A DNA stretch of 64,000 bases from CAVVKW01 sp963761705 (GTDB lineage Bacteria; Verrucomicrobiota; Verrucomicrobiia; Chthoniobacterales; JAATET01). Shown in pieces: positions 34,237-42,399 of this stretch. Where the stretch lies: the NCBI GenBank assembly GCA_963761705.1, contig CAVXHK010000001.1, forward strand, positions 806,001 to 870,000. The letters are read 5' to 3'. Positions within the stretch are counted from its first letter, which is position 1, and every line of letters begins with the position of its first letter. Below the pieces are notes generated by a model, which saw only the letters and a program-made list of their open reading frames with translations, ran no database searches and had not been told where the DNA came from. The position numbers and the translations under genes were made by a program.

Positions 34237-35172
34237 TCAGGCGAGTAAGTTGGGTGCGATGGAAAATTCCGCCCGCAGCGTGGCGCCGGGCGCGATGCGT
34301 TGGATGCCGATCTTGTCTTCGAACGGGAGTTGCGGGCGGCTGTCAGGCAGGCCCCAGCACGGCTCGATGCAGATGAACGGGCCGAAATCGCTCCAGATCG
34401 TAACGTAAGGGCAGCCGTTGAAGTCGCAGACCACTTCGCGACCGGCACGCTCGTCGCGGAGGGTGAACCGGGCGTCCGGAACGTCGGCGAGACCGAGAAG
34501 GTAGGAGCCGGGAAGGTCGTCCTTGGCGAAGGGCATCGGCCCGCCGTCGGAGGGAATGCTCTCCGTGCGGCCATCGAGGAAATTATCCGGCGCGGAGTGT
34601 CGGACGTAGGTGCCGGGCGGGAAAATGACGTCGGCGTCCAGGATGGACGTGACGGCGAAGCCTGGGTGGAGGCCGAAGCTGACGTGCGCTTCGGTGGCGG
34701 GCTCCTCGTTGGTGAACGCGAACTCGACGCGAAGCGCGGGGCCGTCGAGTCGGTAGGTCAGCGCCAGGGCGACGCGGAGCGGGTAGGCGCTCGGCGGGAC
34801 ATCGGCGGCGGCGACGTGGTAGGTGAGCGAATGGCGTTCGGCGTCGAAAGTCGGTTCGTCAAACTCGAAGGACCTCAGAAAGCCGTGATTTCCGCCCGTG
34901 ATCGTCGCGTCGCGATAGGTCGTGTGCCCGTCGACTAGGCGGTGGAGGAAGTAGCCCATGACGGTGGCGTGATTGCCCCACCCATCGGCGGGCTTGCCGG
35001 TCTCGCCGTCCCGGTAGAGAAAGCCGATCCACGATCCGTCGGCAGCGCGGCGGGCGAGGCTGACCATTTCAGCGCCGGTGCGGGCGATGCGGACGCGGAG
35101 ACCGGCGTCGGGATTCTCCAGGACGTCGTAACTCCCGAGGTCGTCGCGCTCGACTTGGTGGGTGGCGGGCAT
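34237..35172 (-). CDS. aldose 1-epimerase (galactose mutarotase) family protein
   Basis: A 311-residue aldose-1-epimerase-fold protein. GGNHGFLRSFEF carries the usual catalytic-type His, HVSFGLHPGFAV the second, and ICIEPCWGLPDS the catalytic Glu. The set resembles the GalM/YeaD-like subgroup that acts on free sugars or sugar phosphates. It lies at the head of a minus-strand group with the 49-residue peptide. Confidence 0.85.
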   Translation of the reverse strand: MPATHQVERDDLGSYDVLENPDAGLRVRIARTGAEMVSLARRAADGSWIGFLYRDGETGKPADGWGNHATVMGYFLHRLVDGHTTYRDATITGGNHGFLRSFEFDEPTFDAERHSLTYHVAAADVPPSAYPLRVALALTYRLDGPALRVEFAFTNEEPATEAHVSFGLHPGFAVTSILDADVIFPPGTYVRHSAPDNFLDGRTESIPSDGGPMPFAKDDLPGSYLLGLADVPDARFTLRDERAGREVVCDFNGCPYVTIWSDFGPFICIEPCWGLPDSRPQLPFEDKIGIQRIAPGATLRAEFSIAPNLLA

Positions 35173-35269
35173 GGCGTGGGATGGGGGTTAGCAGGCGGGG
35201 GTGCGGTCGTCAACGGCTGGGCGGCTGGGCGCACGTTGACAGCGATCCGGATCCCCGTATTGCAGGGGA

Positions 35270-35480
35270 ATGGAGACGACCATCGACATCCCCGAGCCGC
35301 TGTATCGCCGAGCCAAGATCCGCGCCGTCGAGCGGCGCACGTCGCTCGAGGAACTGGTGCTGCGAGGTCTCGAGAAGGAAATGGCCTCGACACGGACGAT
35401 CAGTTGGACGAGCTCGGCGAACAATTTCGGGACGAATGCCCGCTTCCCAGCGGTGATAGATTCGAGCAATGCCGATCATC
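35270..35480 (+). pseudogene. orphan VapB-like antitoxin, C-terminus uncertain
   Basis: The first 40 residues (METTIDIPEPLYRRAKIRAV, then RRTSLEELVLRGLEKEM) match the DNA-binding part of VapB-type antitoxins. The rest does not, and the frame has no stop of its own before entering the following gene in another phase, where it stays open to 35812. No PIN-domain toxin is adjacent. It is probably a decayed antitoxin or one frameshifted near 35390. Confidence 0.5.
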
Positions 35481-35861
35481 CCCGACGATCTGATCAAGCG
35501 GGCTGCGCGGTTGCGGGTGCGGGAGGGGGATTTGCGCATCGCCATCGCGCGGGCCAGTGGACCCGGCGGCCAGCACGTCAACAAAGTCTCGACCGCTGTG
35601 ACGATTTTTCACGATGCGAGCGGGACGAGTGCGGTGGCGAGCGATTCGCGGTCGCAACACACGAATCGCTACGTCGCGGTGGAGCGGTTGCTCAAGAAGT
35701 TGGAGGCCCAGCGGGCGGCGGCGACTCAGGAGCGCCGGGCGGCGGCGTCGAAACGTCGGGCGCAGCGGGGGAAGCGACCGCCCGGGGTGAAACGAAAGAT
35801 GCTCGAGGATAAGCGCAAACGCGGTGAAACGAAAAAGCTTCGCGGGCGAGTCGACGGCTGA
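35469..35861 (+). CDS. arfB: ArfB-like peptidyl-tRNA hydrolase (release-factor homologue)
   Basis: A 130-residue protein with the GGQ motif (ASGPGGQHVNKVSTAV, GGQ about residues 33-35) and the basic C-terminal tail (KRRAQRGKRPPGVKRKM) that enters the empty mRNA channel of stalled ribosomes in ArfB. It lacks the stop-codon-reading domain of RF1/RF2. Ribosome rescue by peptidyl-tRNA hydrolysis is the expected role. Confidence 0.88.
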   Translation: MPIIPDDLIKRAARLRVREGDLRIAIARASGPGGQHVNKVSTAVTIFHDASGTSAVASDSRSQHTNRYVAVERLLKKLEAQRAAATQERRAAASKRRAQRGKRPPGVKRKMLEDKRKRGETKKLRGRVDG

Positions 35862-35942
35862 CCCTGGCGGGAGGCTGGTTTTTCTACCGGGTCTCCTGCC
35901 TCGGATCGCTACTCCCGTCGATCCCAGCGTGCCCGGCGTCGA

Positions 35943-36077
35943 ATGTTCGCACCTCTCTTCTGGGGAATCGCACGCTACGGTTCGTTCTTGGTCGCCGCCG
36001 AGCATGTCGCCAACGTCATCCTCGGCGGCTGCGTCGGCAAGCCTGGCGACGCGGCAATCGAGGGTCAGCGTTTTTGA
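35943..36077 (+). CDS. possible 44-residue hydrophobic peptide
   Basis: Starts MFAPLFWGIARYGSFLVAAE, continues HVANVILGGC and ends GDAAIEGQRF. Third codon positions are mostly G or C, and one hydrophobic helix is possible. There is no visible ribosome-binding site, and the end overlaps the convergent vsr gene by 13 bases. It could equally be a fragment of a longer protein. Confidence 0.3.
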   Translation: MFAPLFWGIARYGSFLVAAEHVANVILGGCVGKPGDAAIEGQRF

Positions 36078-36553
36078 CGGAACGTTCTCGCAAGCTTTTT
36101 TCGAAGGGCGACTTCCTTTCGGGTCTCGCACTCCCAGATCGTCACGACGCGCCAGCCCAACAACCGCAGTTGCTTTTTCTGGGCCGCGTCACGCTGAACG
36201 TTGGCCGCGAACTTCGCTTGCCAGAATTCGGCGCGATTCGAGGGTGTCGTAGTCGATCTGCAACCGGGATGACGATGCCAGAAACAACCGTGCACCAGGA
36301 CGACAGTCCGCCAACGCGGCAGGACAATATCCGGCCGACTCGGCAACGAACGGTTGGAAGGTCCGTCGACCGTGAAGCGGAGTCCGAGACCGTGGAGGAC
36401 CCGGCGCACGACGAGTTCGGGCTTCGTATCGCGGAGCCTCACCCGCTTCATCAACGCGCTCCGCGCCTCGGCGGAAAGCGGATCCTTCGATGGGCTAGAT
36501 TCCGCCGTATTTCGTGGCGTAGAGGTGAGAAATTCGGGTGACGAGTGCACCAT
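36065..36553 (-). CDS. vsr: very short patch repair endonuclease
   Basis: A 162-residue Vsr nickase that repairs T:G mismatches arising from 5-methylcytosine deamination. Conserved parts are MKRVRLRDTKPELVVRRVLH, RPDIVLPRWRTVVLVHGCFW with the catalytic Asp, HRHPGC and FWQAKFAANVQRDAAQ, then LGWRVVTIWECE. It is the third gene of the restriction-modification operon and overlaps the endonuclease gene by 59 bases. Confidence 0.93.
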   Translation of the reverse strand: MVHSSPEFLTSTPRNTAESSPSKDPLSAEARSALMKRVRLRDTKPELVVRRVLHGLGLRFTVDGPSNRSLPSRPDIVLPRWRTVVLVHGCFWHRHPGCRSTTTPSNRAEFWQAKFAANVQRDAAQKKQLRLLGWRVVTIWECETRKEVALRKKLARTFRQKR

Positions 36554-37340
36554 ACGTTACGATGTCGGAAACCTTTGCGTTCGTCTCGGAATCGACGGTC
36601 ACGTCCGTCCCATCGTTGCGACATTCCAGCATGGAAACCCCGAAGGCGTCGAATCCGCCCTCCTGATCGCTGCTGCGCCGTGCCAGCTTCATGAGCGCAT
36701 CGAGCGTCCGCATCGCACTCGTTGGCTGGTTGTGACGATTCACCACGGCATTTCCAGCGCGGATCTTTTTCCTGTTCCGATCCGAGCTGCGGAACGTGTC
36801 GGCGCAATTGACGAGCACATAGCCGGCGGCGATCGCGCCGCTGGTGTCGCCGTGAATCGTCTGGTGGGAGGAGGACAGTTCGTCGTGAAGGCGCGGAAGC
36901 GCCTTGATGTGCTCGGTCATGCAGGCCTTGGCCTCCAAGGCGACGAGAACGTTGGCGACCTTGGCCCGGTGGAGGATCGGCAGGTTGGCGAAAAGCGCTT
37001 TTTCTTCCTGATCGAGCACCACGCCGTTGTGTTCGCCATACTCGGTGAACGTCGCCGAGACCTCGTCACGCCCCGTGCACAGGACAAGATCGAGGTCTTT
37101 TTTCCGATTGTGTTTGAAATCACGGAGTTCGTGGTTGATGCCGAAAGCCACCCTGCCGCAGGCGACGTGATCGCGAAGCAAACCGCAGGTCTGGAGGAGA
37201 TCGAACATGATCGCCCAGCACGCGATCTTGCTGTGGCGATCGCTTCGCGAGTGATACTGCCAGGCGTTGCCAAACTTGTCGGCGATCCGCGTGGCACCGA
37301 TCGATCGAGCGATGATCTCTTCTCCGCGCATCGACATCAT
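36495..37340 (-). CDS. type II restriction endonuclease of unrecognised family
   Basis: A 281-residue protein directly after a C5 methyltransferase, with ATGA overlap (stop and start share 37337-37340). A PD-(D/E)xK-like site is suggested by NRKKDLDLVLC and then VALEAKACMTEHIKALPRLH (E-x-K). DELSSSHQTIHGDTSGAIAA follows. Position and motif argue strongly for the cognate endonuclease, but I cannot place it in a named family or give a recognition site. Lower G+C and different codon use than the neighbours suggest transfer as a unit with the methyltransferase and vsr. Confidence 0.72.
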   Translation of the reverse strand: MMSMRGEEIIARSIGATRIADKFGNAWQYHSRSDRHSKIACWAIMFDLLQTCGLLRDHVACGRVAFGINHELRDFKHNRKKDLDLVLCTGRDEVSATFTEYGEHNGVVLDQEEKALFANLPILHRAKVANVLVALEAKACMTEHIKALPRLHDELSSSHQTIHGDTSGAIAAGYVLVNCADTFRSSDRNRKKIRAGNAVVNRHNQPTSAMRTLDALMKLARRSSDQEGGFDAFGVSMLECRNDGTDVTVDSETNAKVSDIVTYGALVTRISHLYATKYGGI

Positions 37341-38491
37341 GCGACCGTCATGAGCTCCAACTGCGTCTGCATCGACTGCGCGTGCCGCTCGAGCGCTCCC
37401 AAGAACTCGGGTGGATATCGCAGACTGCTGGACTGCAGACGCGACATGAAGCCAGTGGTCGCCCGGTAGGACAGCAATTTCGGCTCGTCCCGGAGGAAGC
37501 TCGCCAGTGGGACCGGTCGCTCGCTCACCGGCCACATCGACAGGTCCACGCCGACCGGCTCCCGACCCGGGCCGCCGAACGCCGCGTTGGGCCATTTTTT
37601 TCCTCGTTGGAGCGGCGAAGAACGAAATTTCGCGCCCGAAATCTTGGCGACTAGCCTCCGACCGATCCACGCGGCAACGGGGACCGAAACGGCATTCCCA
37701 ACCAATTTCCACCGGAAGCCCGCTTTGGAAACGGACAGAGCTTCTTCAGTCCAATCCGCCTCGAAGCCTTGCAGCCGCTCGGCGTCGCGGATGGTCGGTG
37801 TGACGATCCGCCCATCGGTCATCCAGATCGCGGGCGGCGAAGCGATCCCGACCGTTGATCCTCCCTTGAGAGTCGGCACTCCATCGACGGCCCAACCCAG
37901 ACCACGAATCCCCTCCGTCCAGTAGAATCCGCAAGCTCGACCACGCCACTCCTCCGGGGTCGAGGGCTCGTGATTGCCGTCCATGAGGGCTTCGACCGGA
38001 TCCATCGTCCGCGAGGCCAGAAGGAACAGGCGTTGGCGGCGTTGCGGCAGGCCGAAGGCGCGGCTGTCGATCACTCGGTAGGCCCACCGGTAACCCAGTC
38101 GTTCCAGCTCCGAAGTCACGTGGCTCATCGCGGCACCGCGATTCAAGGAGAGAATGAAAGAAACGTTTTCCAGCAGCACGTGAGGCACGTCGTTCGTCGC
38201 GAGGAGGCGGAAGATTTCGTCGATCAGACCCGAGTTGCGACCGGCGATGCCCTTCGTGTGCCCAGCCTGCGAGATATCCTGGCAAGGGAATCCGCCCGTG
38301 ATCAGCTCCGTGTCCTTGGGCAGTTTTTTCAGCTCCCTGACGTCGGCGTAGGTCGGAACGTCGGGAAATCGATGAGTCAACACCGCTCTCGCGGCGGGGT
38401 CGAGTTCGCAAAGTAGCGAAGTGACATGACCTGCGCGACTTAGCCCAAGCTCGATCCCACCAATCCCTGCGAAGAGTCCCACCACGTTCAT
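37337..38491 (-). CDS. DNA (cytosine-5) methyltransferase
   Basis: A 384-residue m5C methyltransferase. Motif I VVGLFAGIGGIELGL, motif IV with catalytic Cys GGFPCQDISQAGHTKG, motif VI VLLENVSF, motif VIII SRAFGLPQRRQRLFLLAS, and motifs IX-X RLQGFEADW and KLVGNAVSVPVAAWIG. About 95 residues follow motif X, which is longer than usual. ATG at 38491 gives motif I at residue 2. First gene of the methyltransferase-endonuclease-vsr operon. Confidence 0.93.
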   Translation of the reverse strand: MNVVGLFAGIGGIELGLSRAGHVTSLLCELDPAARAVLTHRFPDVPTYADVRELKKLPKDTELITGGFPCQDISQAGHTKGIAGRNSGLIDEIFRLLATNDVPHVLLENVSFILSLNRGAAMSHVTSELERLGYRWAYRVIDSRAFGLPQRRQRLFLLASRTMDPVEALMDGNHEPSTPEEWRGRACGFYWTEGIRGLGWAVDGVPTLKGGSTVGIASPPAIWMTDGRIVTPTIRDAERLQGFEADWTEEALSVSKAGFRWKLVGNAVSVPVAAWIGRRLVAKISGAKFRSSPLQRGKKWPNAAFGGPGREPVGVDLSMWPVSERPVPLASFLRDEPKLLSYRATTGFMSRLQSSSLRYPPEFLGALERHAQSMQTQLELMTVA

Positions 38492-38559
38492 CCTTTCATT
38501 ATTCGCGATGGACAGACTCGTTGGCAAGGTCGACGGAGAGGCGGGCCGGGTGGGTCTCC

Positions 38560-38605
38560 CGTGGCATCGGCTTCCGGCCGATGATCCGGGCTGACCAGGC
38601 GGGAA
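38560..38605. repeat. dispersed intergenic repeat (GGCATCGGCTT family)
   Basis: CATCGGC-TTCCG-GCCGATG forms a perfect 7-bp hairpin within CGTGGCATCGGCTTCCGG. It shares its core with copies at 942-977 and 17474-17516 and lies between the methyltransferase and a hypothetical gene. Confidence 0.5.
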
Positions 38606-38775
38606 GCCGAGGCGAGGGGACGGATTCTCGCGGGTCGGAGGAGGGGTGGGGCGGGTCGGAGGCGGGATGTCGCCCGGCAATGGCGGGATGCCGCGGGGCG
38701 GTGGCGGGCGGGCGGACCTCCGGGGCGCGGTGACGCGGGGGGGAGGCGGGACGGGGGGGATCGGAGCCGCGGTGA

Positions 38776-38816
38776 CCCACCTCCGAGGTCGGCCCCCCCA
38801 CCTCGGAGGTGGGGGG
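38776..38816. terminator. tandem GC-rich palindromes
   Basis: Two adjacent palindromes built on ACCTC-N-GAGGT: a short one near 38779-38789 and a longer one with 11-base arms CCCCCCACCTC / GAGGTGGGGGG (38794-38804 and 38806-38816). They lie just past the end of the minus-strand hypothetical gene. The long one could terminate its transcript, though no T tract follows. Confidence 0.45.
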
Positions 38817-38836
38817 CGACGGTGCGAGCGGTGTCG

Positions 38837-39310
38837 CTACGCGGTGGGCGGGGTGGCGGGGCGGTTGGCCTGCTCGAAGCGGCGTTTCAGGGAGTCGACG
38901 GTGGTCTGGGCACCGGGGACGCCGTCTTTGGCGGCGCGTTTGGCGGAGTTGTAGATGCTCAGGGCGGCGGTGTAGGCCTCGCTGCCGGCGGCCATGGCGG
39001 TGTCTTCGACGAGGCGGCCGAGGGTGGTGAACTCGCCGACGAAGCGATCCATTTGCCGCCAGAGTTCGAGGTCGCTCTTCATCTCGGGGACATCGAGGTA
39101 GCCGGGGGCGAGGGTGGGTTGGCTCTCGGCGGCGGCGAGGGCGTCGTCGACGAAGTAGGCGCTCGCGTCGGTGATCTTCGGCAGGGTGCCGCGTTCGGCG
39201 GGAGTGAGGGCGACGACGAAGGGGAGGAGGGCTTTGATCTCGGCGACCTTCGCGAGGATCTCGGTGACGGTCGCGTCGGGCAGCGTGGCGGTGAGGTTAT
39301 CGTAGGGCAT
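38837..39310 (-). CDS. hypothetical protein, helical
   Basis: A 157-residue cytoplasmic protein, mostly helical by eye, beginning MPYDNLTATLPDATVTEILA and containing YFVDDALAAAESQPTLAPGY and ELWRQMDRFVGEFTTLGRLV. No membrane segment, signal peptide or known motif is visible. Codon bias is typical of the genome. Confidence 0.72.
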   Translation of the reverse strand: MPYDNLTATLPDATVTEILAKVAEIKALLPFVVALTPAERGTLPKITDASAYFVDDALAAAESQPTLAPGYLDVPEMKSDLELWRQMDRFVGEFTTLGRLVEDTAMAAGSEAYTAALSIYNSAKRAAKDGVPGAQTTVDSLKRRFEQANRPATPPTA

Positions 39311-39491
39311 GGTTCTCTGGATGGTTCGCGGGTTTGGCGCGCCCGAAATCGAACGCCCTTGGAAACAGCGGGGGCCTCGCGGACGACGGGGAGGAGTTAC
39401 CCAACGAACCAGTTTGATTCAAGAACGAATCGACGGCAGTTTCAAAGCGGGTGGGAATCCGAACGCCGGTGGGGTCGGGTCCTCCCGGGGG
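39311..39491. other. intergenic region, nothing identified
   Basis: 181 bases between two minus-strand small genes. No open frame, strong hairpin or repeat stands out. It should contain the promoter of the 157-residue hypothetical protein. Confidence 0.4.
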
Positions 39492-39725
39492 CTAGGACTT
39501 CTCCTTGGCAGCGGCCTCGGCTGCCAGCTCGGCTTCGAAGTCGGCTTGGATCTTGGCCTCCTTGGCGGCGGCCTCGGCTTTGACGGCTTCCTCGGCGGCA
39601 GCGGCGTCGGCGGCTTGTTGGGCGGCGAGGGCTTCGGCTTTCTCTTCTTCGCGGGCGAGGCGCTTGTAGAGTTTCTTCTGCTCGCGCTCGCGGCGCTTGT
39701 AATCTTTGCTGGGTGTGAATGCCAT
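39492..39725 (-). CDS. 77-residue alanine/lysine/glutamate-rich coiled-coil protein
   Basis: Starts MAFTPSKDYKRREREQKKLY and becomes a continuous charged/alanine helix (AREEEKAEALAAQQAADAAA and so on) ending AAAKEKS. It is probably one long coiled coil or disordered helix. ATG at 39725 was chosen because it opens the charged segment; the frame extends a little further upstream. It diverges from purC. Function is unknown. Confidence 0.6.
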   Translation of the reverse strand: MAFTPSKDYKRREREQKKLYKRLAREEEKAEALAAQQAADAAAAEEAVKAEAAAKEAKIQADFEAELAAEAAAKEKS

Positions 39726-39868
39726 TTTGGAAAATTGGTTCGATGAATTGCGCCTGCCGCTGGTTCGGGCGGAGGAACACCCTACTAAACGAGTCAATCT
39801 TTGCTCGGTAAAATTTCGGCGTGGAAAGACGGTTGCCTTTTGGTCCGGCGAAAATAGGGTCGCGGCAA

Positions 39869-40775
39869 ATGGACGTTCTCACGGTTGATCTGCCGGGTAT
39901 CCGGAAACTCCGCAGCGGCAAGGTGCGGGAGGTCTTTGATCTGGGGGACAAGCTTCTCATCGTGGCGACGGACCGGATCTCGGCGTTCGATTGCGTGCTG
40001 CCGACGGCGATTCCAGCGAAAGGGAGTCTGCTCACGCAACTGTCGCACTTCTGGTTCGAGAAACTGGACTTCGTGCCGAATCACTTGGTCGGGCTGGAGG
40101 CAGGTTACCTGCCGGAGGAACTGCGGAAGCACGAGGAGCTGCTGGCTGGGCGGTCGATGATCGTGGAGAAGGCGATGCCGCTACCGGTCGAGTGCGTCGT
40201 GCGGGGGTATCTGGCGGGGTCGGGGTGGGCGGATTATCAGCGGACGGGGGGGATCTGCGGGCACGAGCTGCCGGAAGGGCTTCGGCAGGCGGAGAAGCTG
40301 CCGGAGCCGATCTTCACGCCGGCGAAGAAGGCGGACTCGGGGCACGACGAGAACGTCTCGTGGCACCAGTGCCGGGCGTTGCTCGGGGACGAAATCGCGA
40401 TCCGGGTGCGCGATTTTTCCATCGATCTTTACGAGCACGGGCGGGCCGTGGCGGCGCAGCGGGGGATCATCATCGCGGACACAAAATTCGAGTTCGGCAT
40501 GGTTGGTGGTGAGTTGGTGCTGATCGACGAGTGCCTCACGCCGGATTCTTCGCGGTTCTGGGACGCGGAGGGCTACTCGGTCGACAAGAGTCCGCTGAGT
40601 TTCGACAAGCAGTTCGTGCGCGACTACCTCGAGACGTTGGACTGGGACAAGACGCCGCCCGCGCCGGAGCTTCCCGGCGGACGTGGCGCGGCGGACTTCG
40701 GAGAAATACATCGAGGCTTACACGCGGCTGACGGGGCTGAAATTCGACCCGGCGGGACATGGCGCCCTTCGTTGA
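39869..40775 (+). CDS. purC: SAICAR synthetase (one-base frameshift near the 3' end)
   Basis: PurC adds aspartate to CAIR in purine synthesis. Blocks are LRSGKVREVFDLGDKLLIVA, TDRISAFDCVLPTAIPAKGS, PLPVECVVRGYLAGSGW and GIIIADTKFEFGMV, with VLIDECLTPDSSRFW. The frame shifts at CCC (40673-40675). With two C, the end reads PADVARRTSEKYIEAYTRLT and then GLKFDPAGHGALR, which is the family's C-terminus, stopping at 40775. An extra C is therefore likely a sequencing error. It overlaps xerD by 17 bases. Confidence 0.92.
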
Positions 40776-41649
40776 GGAATTTCTGATCTATCTCGCGGTC
40801 GAGCGCGGGCTGTCGACGAACTACCAACTCTCGACGCGCCGGTCGCTGGAGACGTTCGTCGGATGGCTGGCCCAGACGGCGAAGATCACCGAAGCGGTGG
40901 ACGTCGAGGCGGGGCACATCAGCGATTTCCTGGCGCACCGGAAACGGGCGGGGTTGGCGGCGGCGTCGATCAAGGTCGAGGCGGTGGCGATCCGGATCTT
41001 CTTTCGGTTTCTGGTGACGCGAGAGCGGCTGCCGGTCGATCCGGCGGAGTTCATCGGGATCCCGCGGATCGAGCGATATCTGCCGGACACGCTCAACGTG
41101 CCCGAGGTCGCCCGGCTGATCGAGGCGGTGAACGACGCGGATCCACTGGGACTGCGGAACCGGGCGATCCTGGAATTGCTCTACGCATCCGGGCTGCGGA
41201 TCTCGGAATTGTGCAACGCGCGGCTGGAGAATTTCGACGCGGAGGAGGGATGGATCCGCGTGACGGGCAAGGGAAACAAGACGCGGATGGTGCCGGTCGG
41301 CAAGGCGGCGCGGGACGCGATCGCGCGTTACCTGGCGAACGAGCGCCCGACGCTCGTCGCGCCAAAGACCGGGGCGGAGATTTTTTTATCGGTGCGGGGA
41401 AAGCGGCTGACGCCGCAGCGCGTGTGGCAATTGGTTAAAAAATACGCCGACCTCGCCGGGCTGGAGGCCAACGTTTATCCGCATCTGCTCCGGCACAGCT
41501 TCGCGACGCACCTGCTGAGCAACGGGGCCGATCTGCGGATTATCCAGGAGTTGCTTGGGCACGCGGACATCGCGACGACGCAGATCTACACGCACGTCGA
41601 TGGGAAAAGGCTGAAGGCGGTGCACCAGCAGTTTCACCCGCGGGGGTGA
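40759..41649 (+). CDS. xerD: tyrosine recombinase XerD
   Basis: A 296-residue tyrosine recombinase of the length and layout of XerC/XerD, which resolve chromosome dimers at dif. N-terminal core-binding domain, then catalytic Arg in LLYASGLRISELCNARL, Lys in VTGKGNKTRMVPVG, His-Arg in HLLRHSFATHLLSNGADL and Tyr in ATTQIYTHVDGKRLK. No integrase-style extra domain and no mobile element nearby, so the housekeeping role is preferred. Confidence 0.92.
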   Translation: MAPFVEEFLIYLAVERGLSTNYQLSTRRSLETFVGWLAQTAKITEAVDVEAGHISDFLAHRKRAGLAAASIKVEAVAIRIFFRFLVTRERLPVDPAEFIGIPRIERYLPDTLNVPEVARLIEAVNDADPLGLRNRAILELLYASGLRISELCNARLENFDAEEGWIRVTGKGNKTRMVPVGKAARDAIARYLANERPTLVAPKTGAEIFLSVRGKRLTPQRVWQLVKKYADLAGLEANVYPHLLRHSFATHLLSNGADLRIIQELLGHADIATTQIYTHVDGKRLKAVHQQFHPRG

Positions 41650-41735
41650 CGTCTCAGGGTCGGGATGGGTCGCGGTGCCGGCGTTCTGAGCTTTTCCCCC
41701 TTGATTCGGTGGGTGGCGTCAATACTGTCGCTCCC

Positions 41736-42257
41736 ATGAGCATGGAAAGCCCGGTGGCGTATGATTCGAAGGTCGAGGGGAACGTGATTTTTACCCGGGT
41801 GGATGCCGCAATCAACTGGATGCGGTCGAACTCGCTCTGGCCGATGCCAATGGGTTTGGCCTGCTGCGCGATCGAGCTGATGGCCGCTTCGTCGTCGCGG
41901 TTCGATATCTCCCGCTTCGGCGCGGAGGTGATGCGATTTTCCCCGCGGCAGTCGGACGTGATGATCGTGGCCGGGACGGTGACTTACAAAATGGCGCTCG
42001 CGGTGAAGCGGATCTACGACCAGATGCCGGAACCGAAATGGGTCATCGCGATGGGCGCGTGCGCGTCGAGCGGTGGGATGTATCGCAGCTACGCGGTGCT
42101 CCAGGGGATCGATCACTTGCTGCCAGTCGACGTTTACATCTCGGGTTGCCCGCCGCGGCCAGAGGCGCTGCTCGATGGGCTGATGAAGCTCCAGCACAAG
42201 ATCATGGGCGAGCACGCGGTGGAGGATCAGAAGCGGGCCATGTTCGAGCCGACCTGA
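41736..42257 (+). CDS. nuoB: NADH-quinone oxidoreductase subunit B
   Basis: A 173-residue NuoB, the complex I subunit carrying cluster N2. Cysteines are in GLACCAIELMAAS, MGACASSGGMYRSYAV and YISGCPPRPEALLDGL. ATG at 41736 gives a normal N-terminus. Followed by nuoC after 142 bases; nuoA and the other subunits are not adjacent. Confidence 0.96.
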   Translation: MSMESPVAYDSKVEGNVIFTRVDAAINWMRSNSLWPMPMGLACCAIELMAASSSRFDISRFGAEVMRFSPRQSDVMIVAGTVTYKMALAVKRIYDQMPEPKWVIAMGACASSGGMYRSYAVLQGIDHLLPVDVYISGCPPRPEALLDGLMKLQHKIMGEHAVEDQKRAMFEPT

Positions 42258-42269
42258 GAGACGGTTTGA

Positions 42270-42307
42270 CCGCAGATTTCGCGGATGGCGCGGACATTTC
42301 TGATCGG
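42270..42307. repeat. dispersed repeat between nuoB and nuoC
   Basis: CGCAGATTTCGCGGATGGCG and the following bases closely match, in inverse orientation, a segment at 44945-44980 (GGCAGATTTCACGGATTACG on the minus strand). About three quarters of 37 positions agree by eye. Confidence 0.45.
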
Positions 42308-42399
42308 AGTTTCCGGATTGATCTCCGGGAAATGGGTGATTTGCGGATCGAAAACCTTTTCTTTCGATTGATCGGCGGAGTCGGTAAATCTTTTGAACG

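Noticed and set aside
34237..35172. Link between the mutarotase gene and the sugar ABC transporter as one regulon
   Set aside because: They are 28 kb apart with no shared motif visible; any link would be guesswork.
36495..37712. A 405-residue version of the restriction endonuclease
   Set aside because: The first 124 residues are the methyltransferase read in another frame. The ATGATG at 37335-37340, overlapping the methyltransferase stop, is the natural start.
38500..38840. Possible CRISPR or minisatellite in the very GC-rich gap
   Set aside because: The G-rich units are irregular in length and sequence, without constant repeats and spacers; only two palindromes are regular.
40759..41649. 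Tyrosine recombinase as an integrase marking a mobile element
   Set aside because: Length and layout are those of XerC/XerD, it sits among housekeeping genes overlapping purC, and no attachment-site duplication or phage gene is visible.
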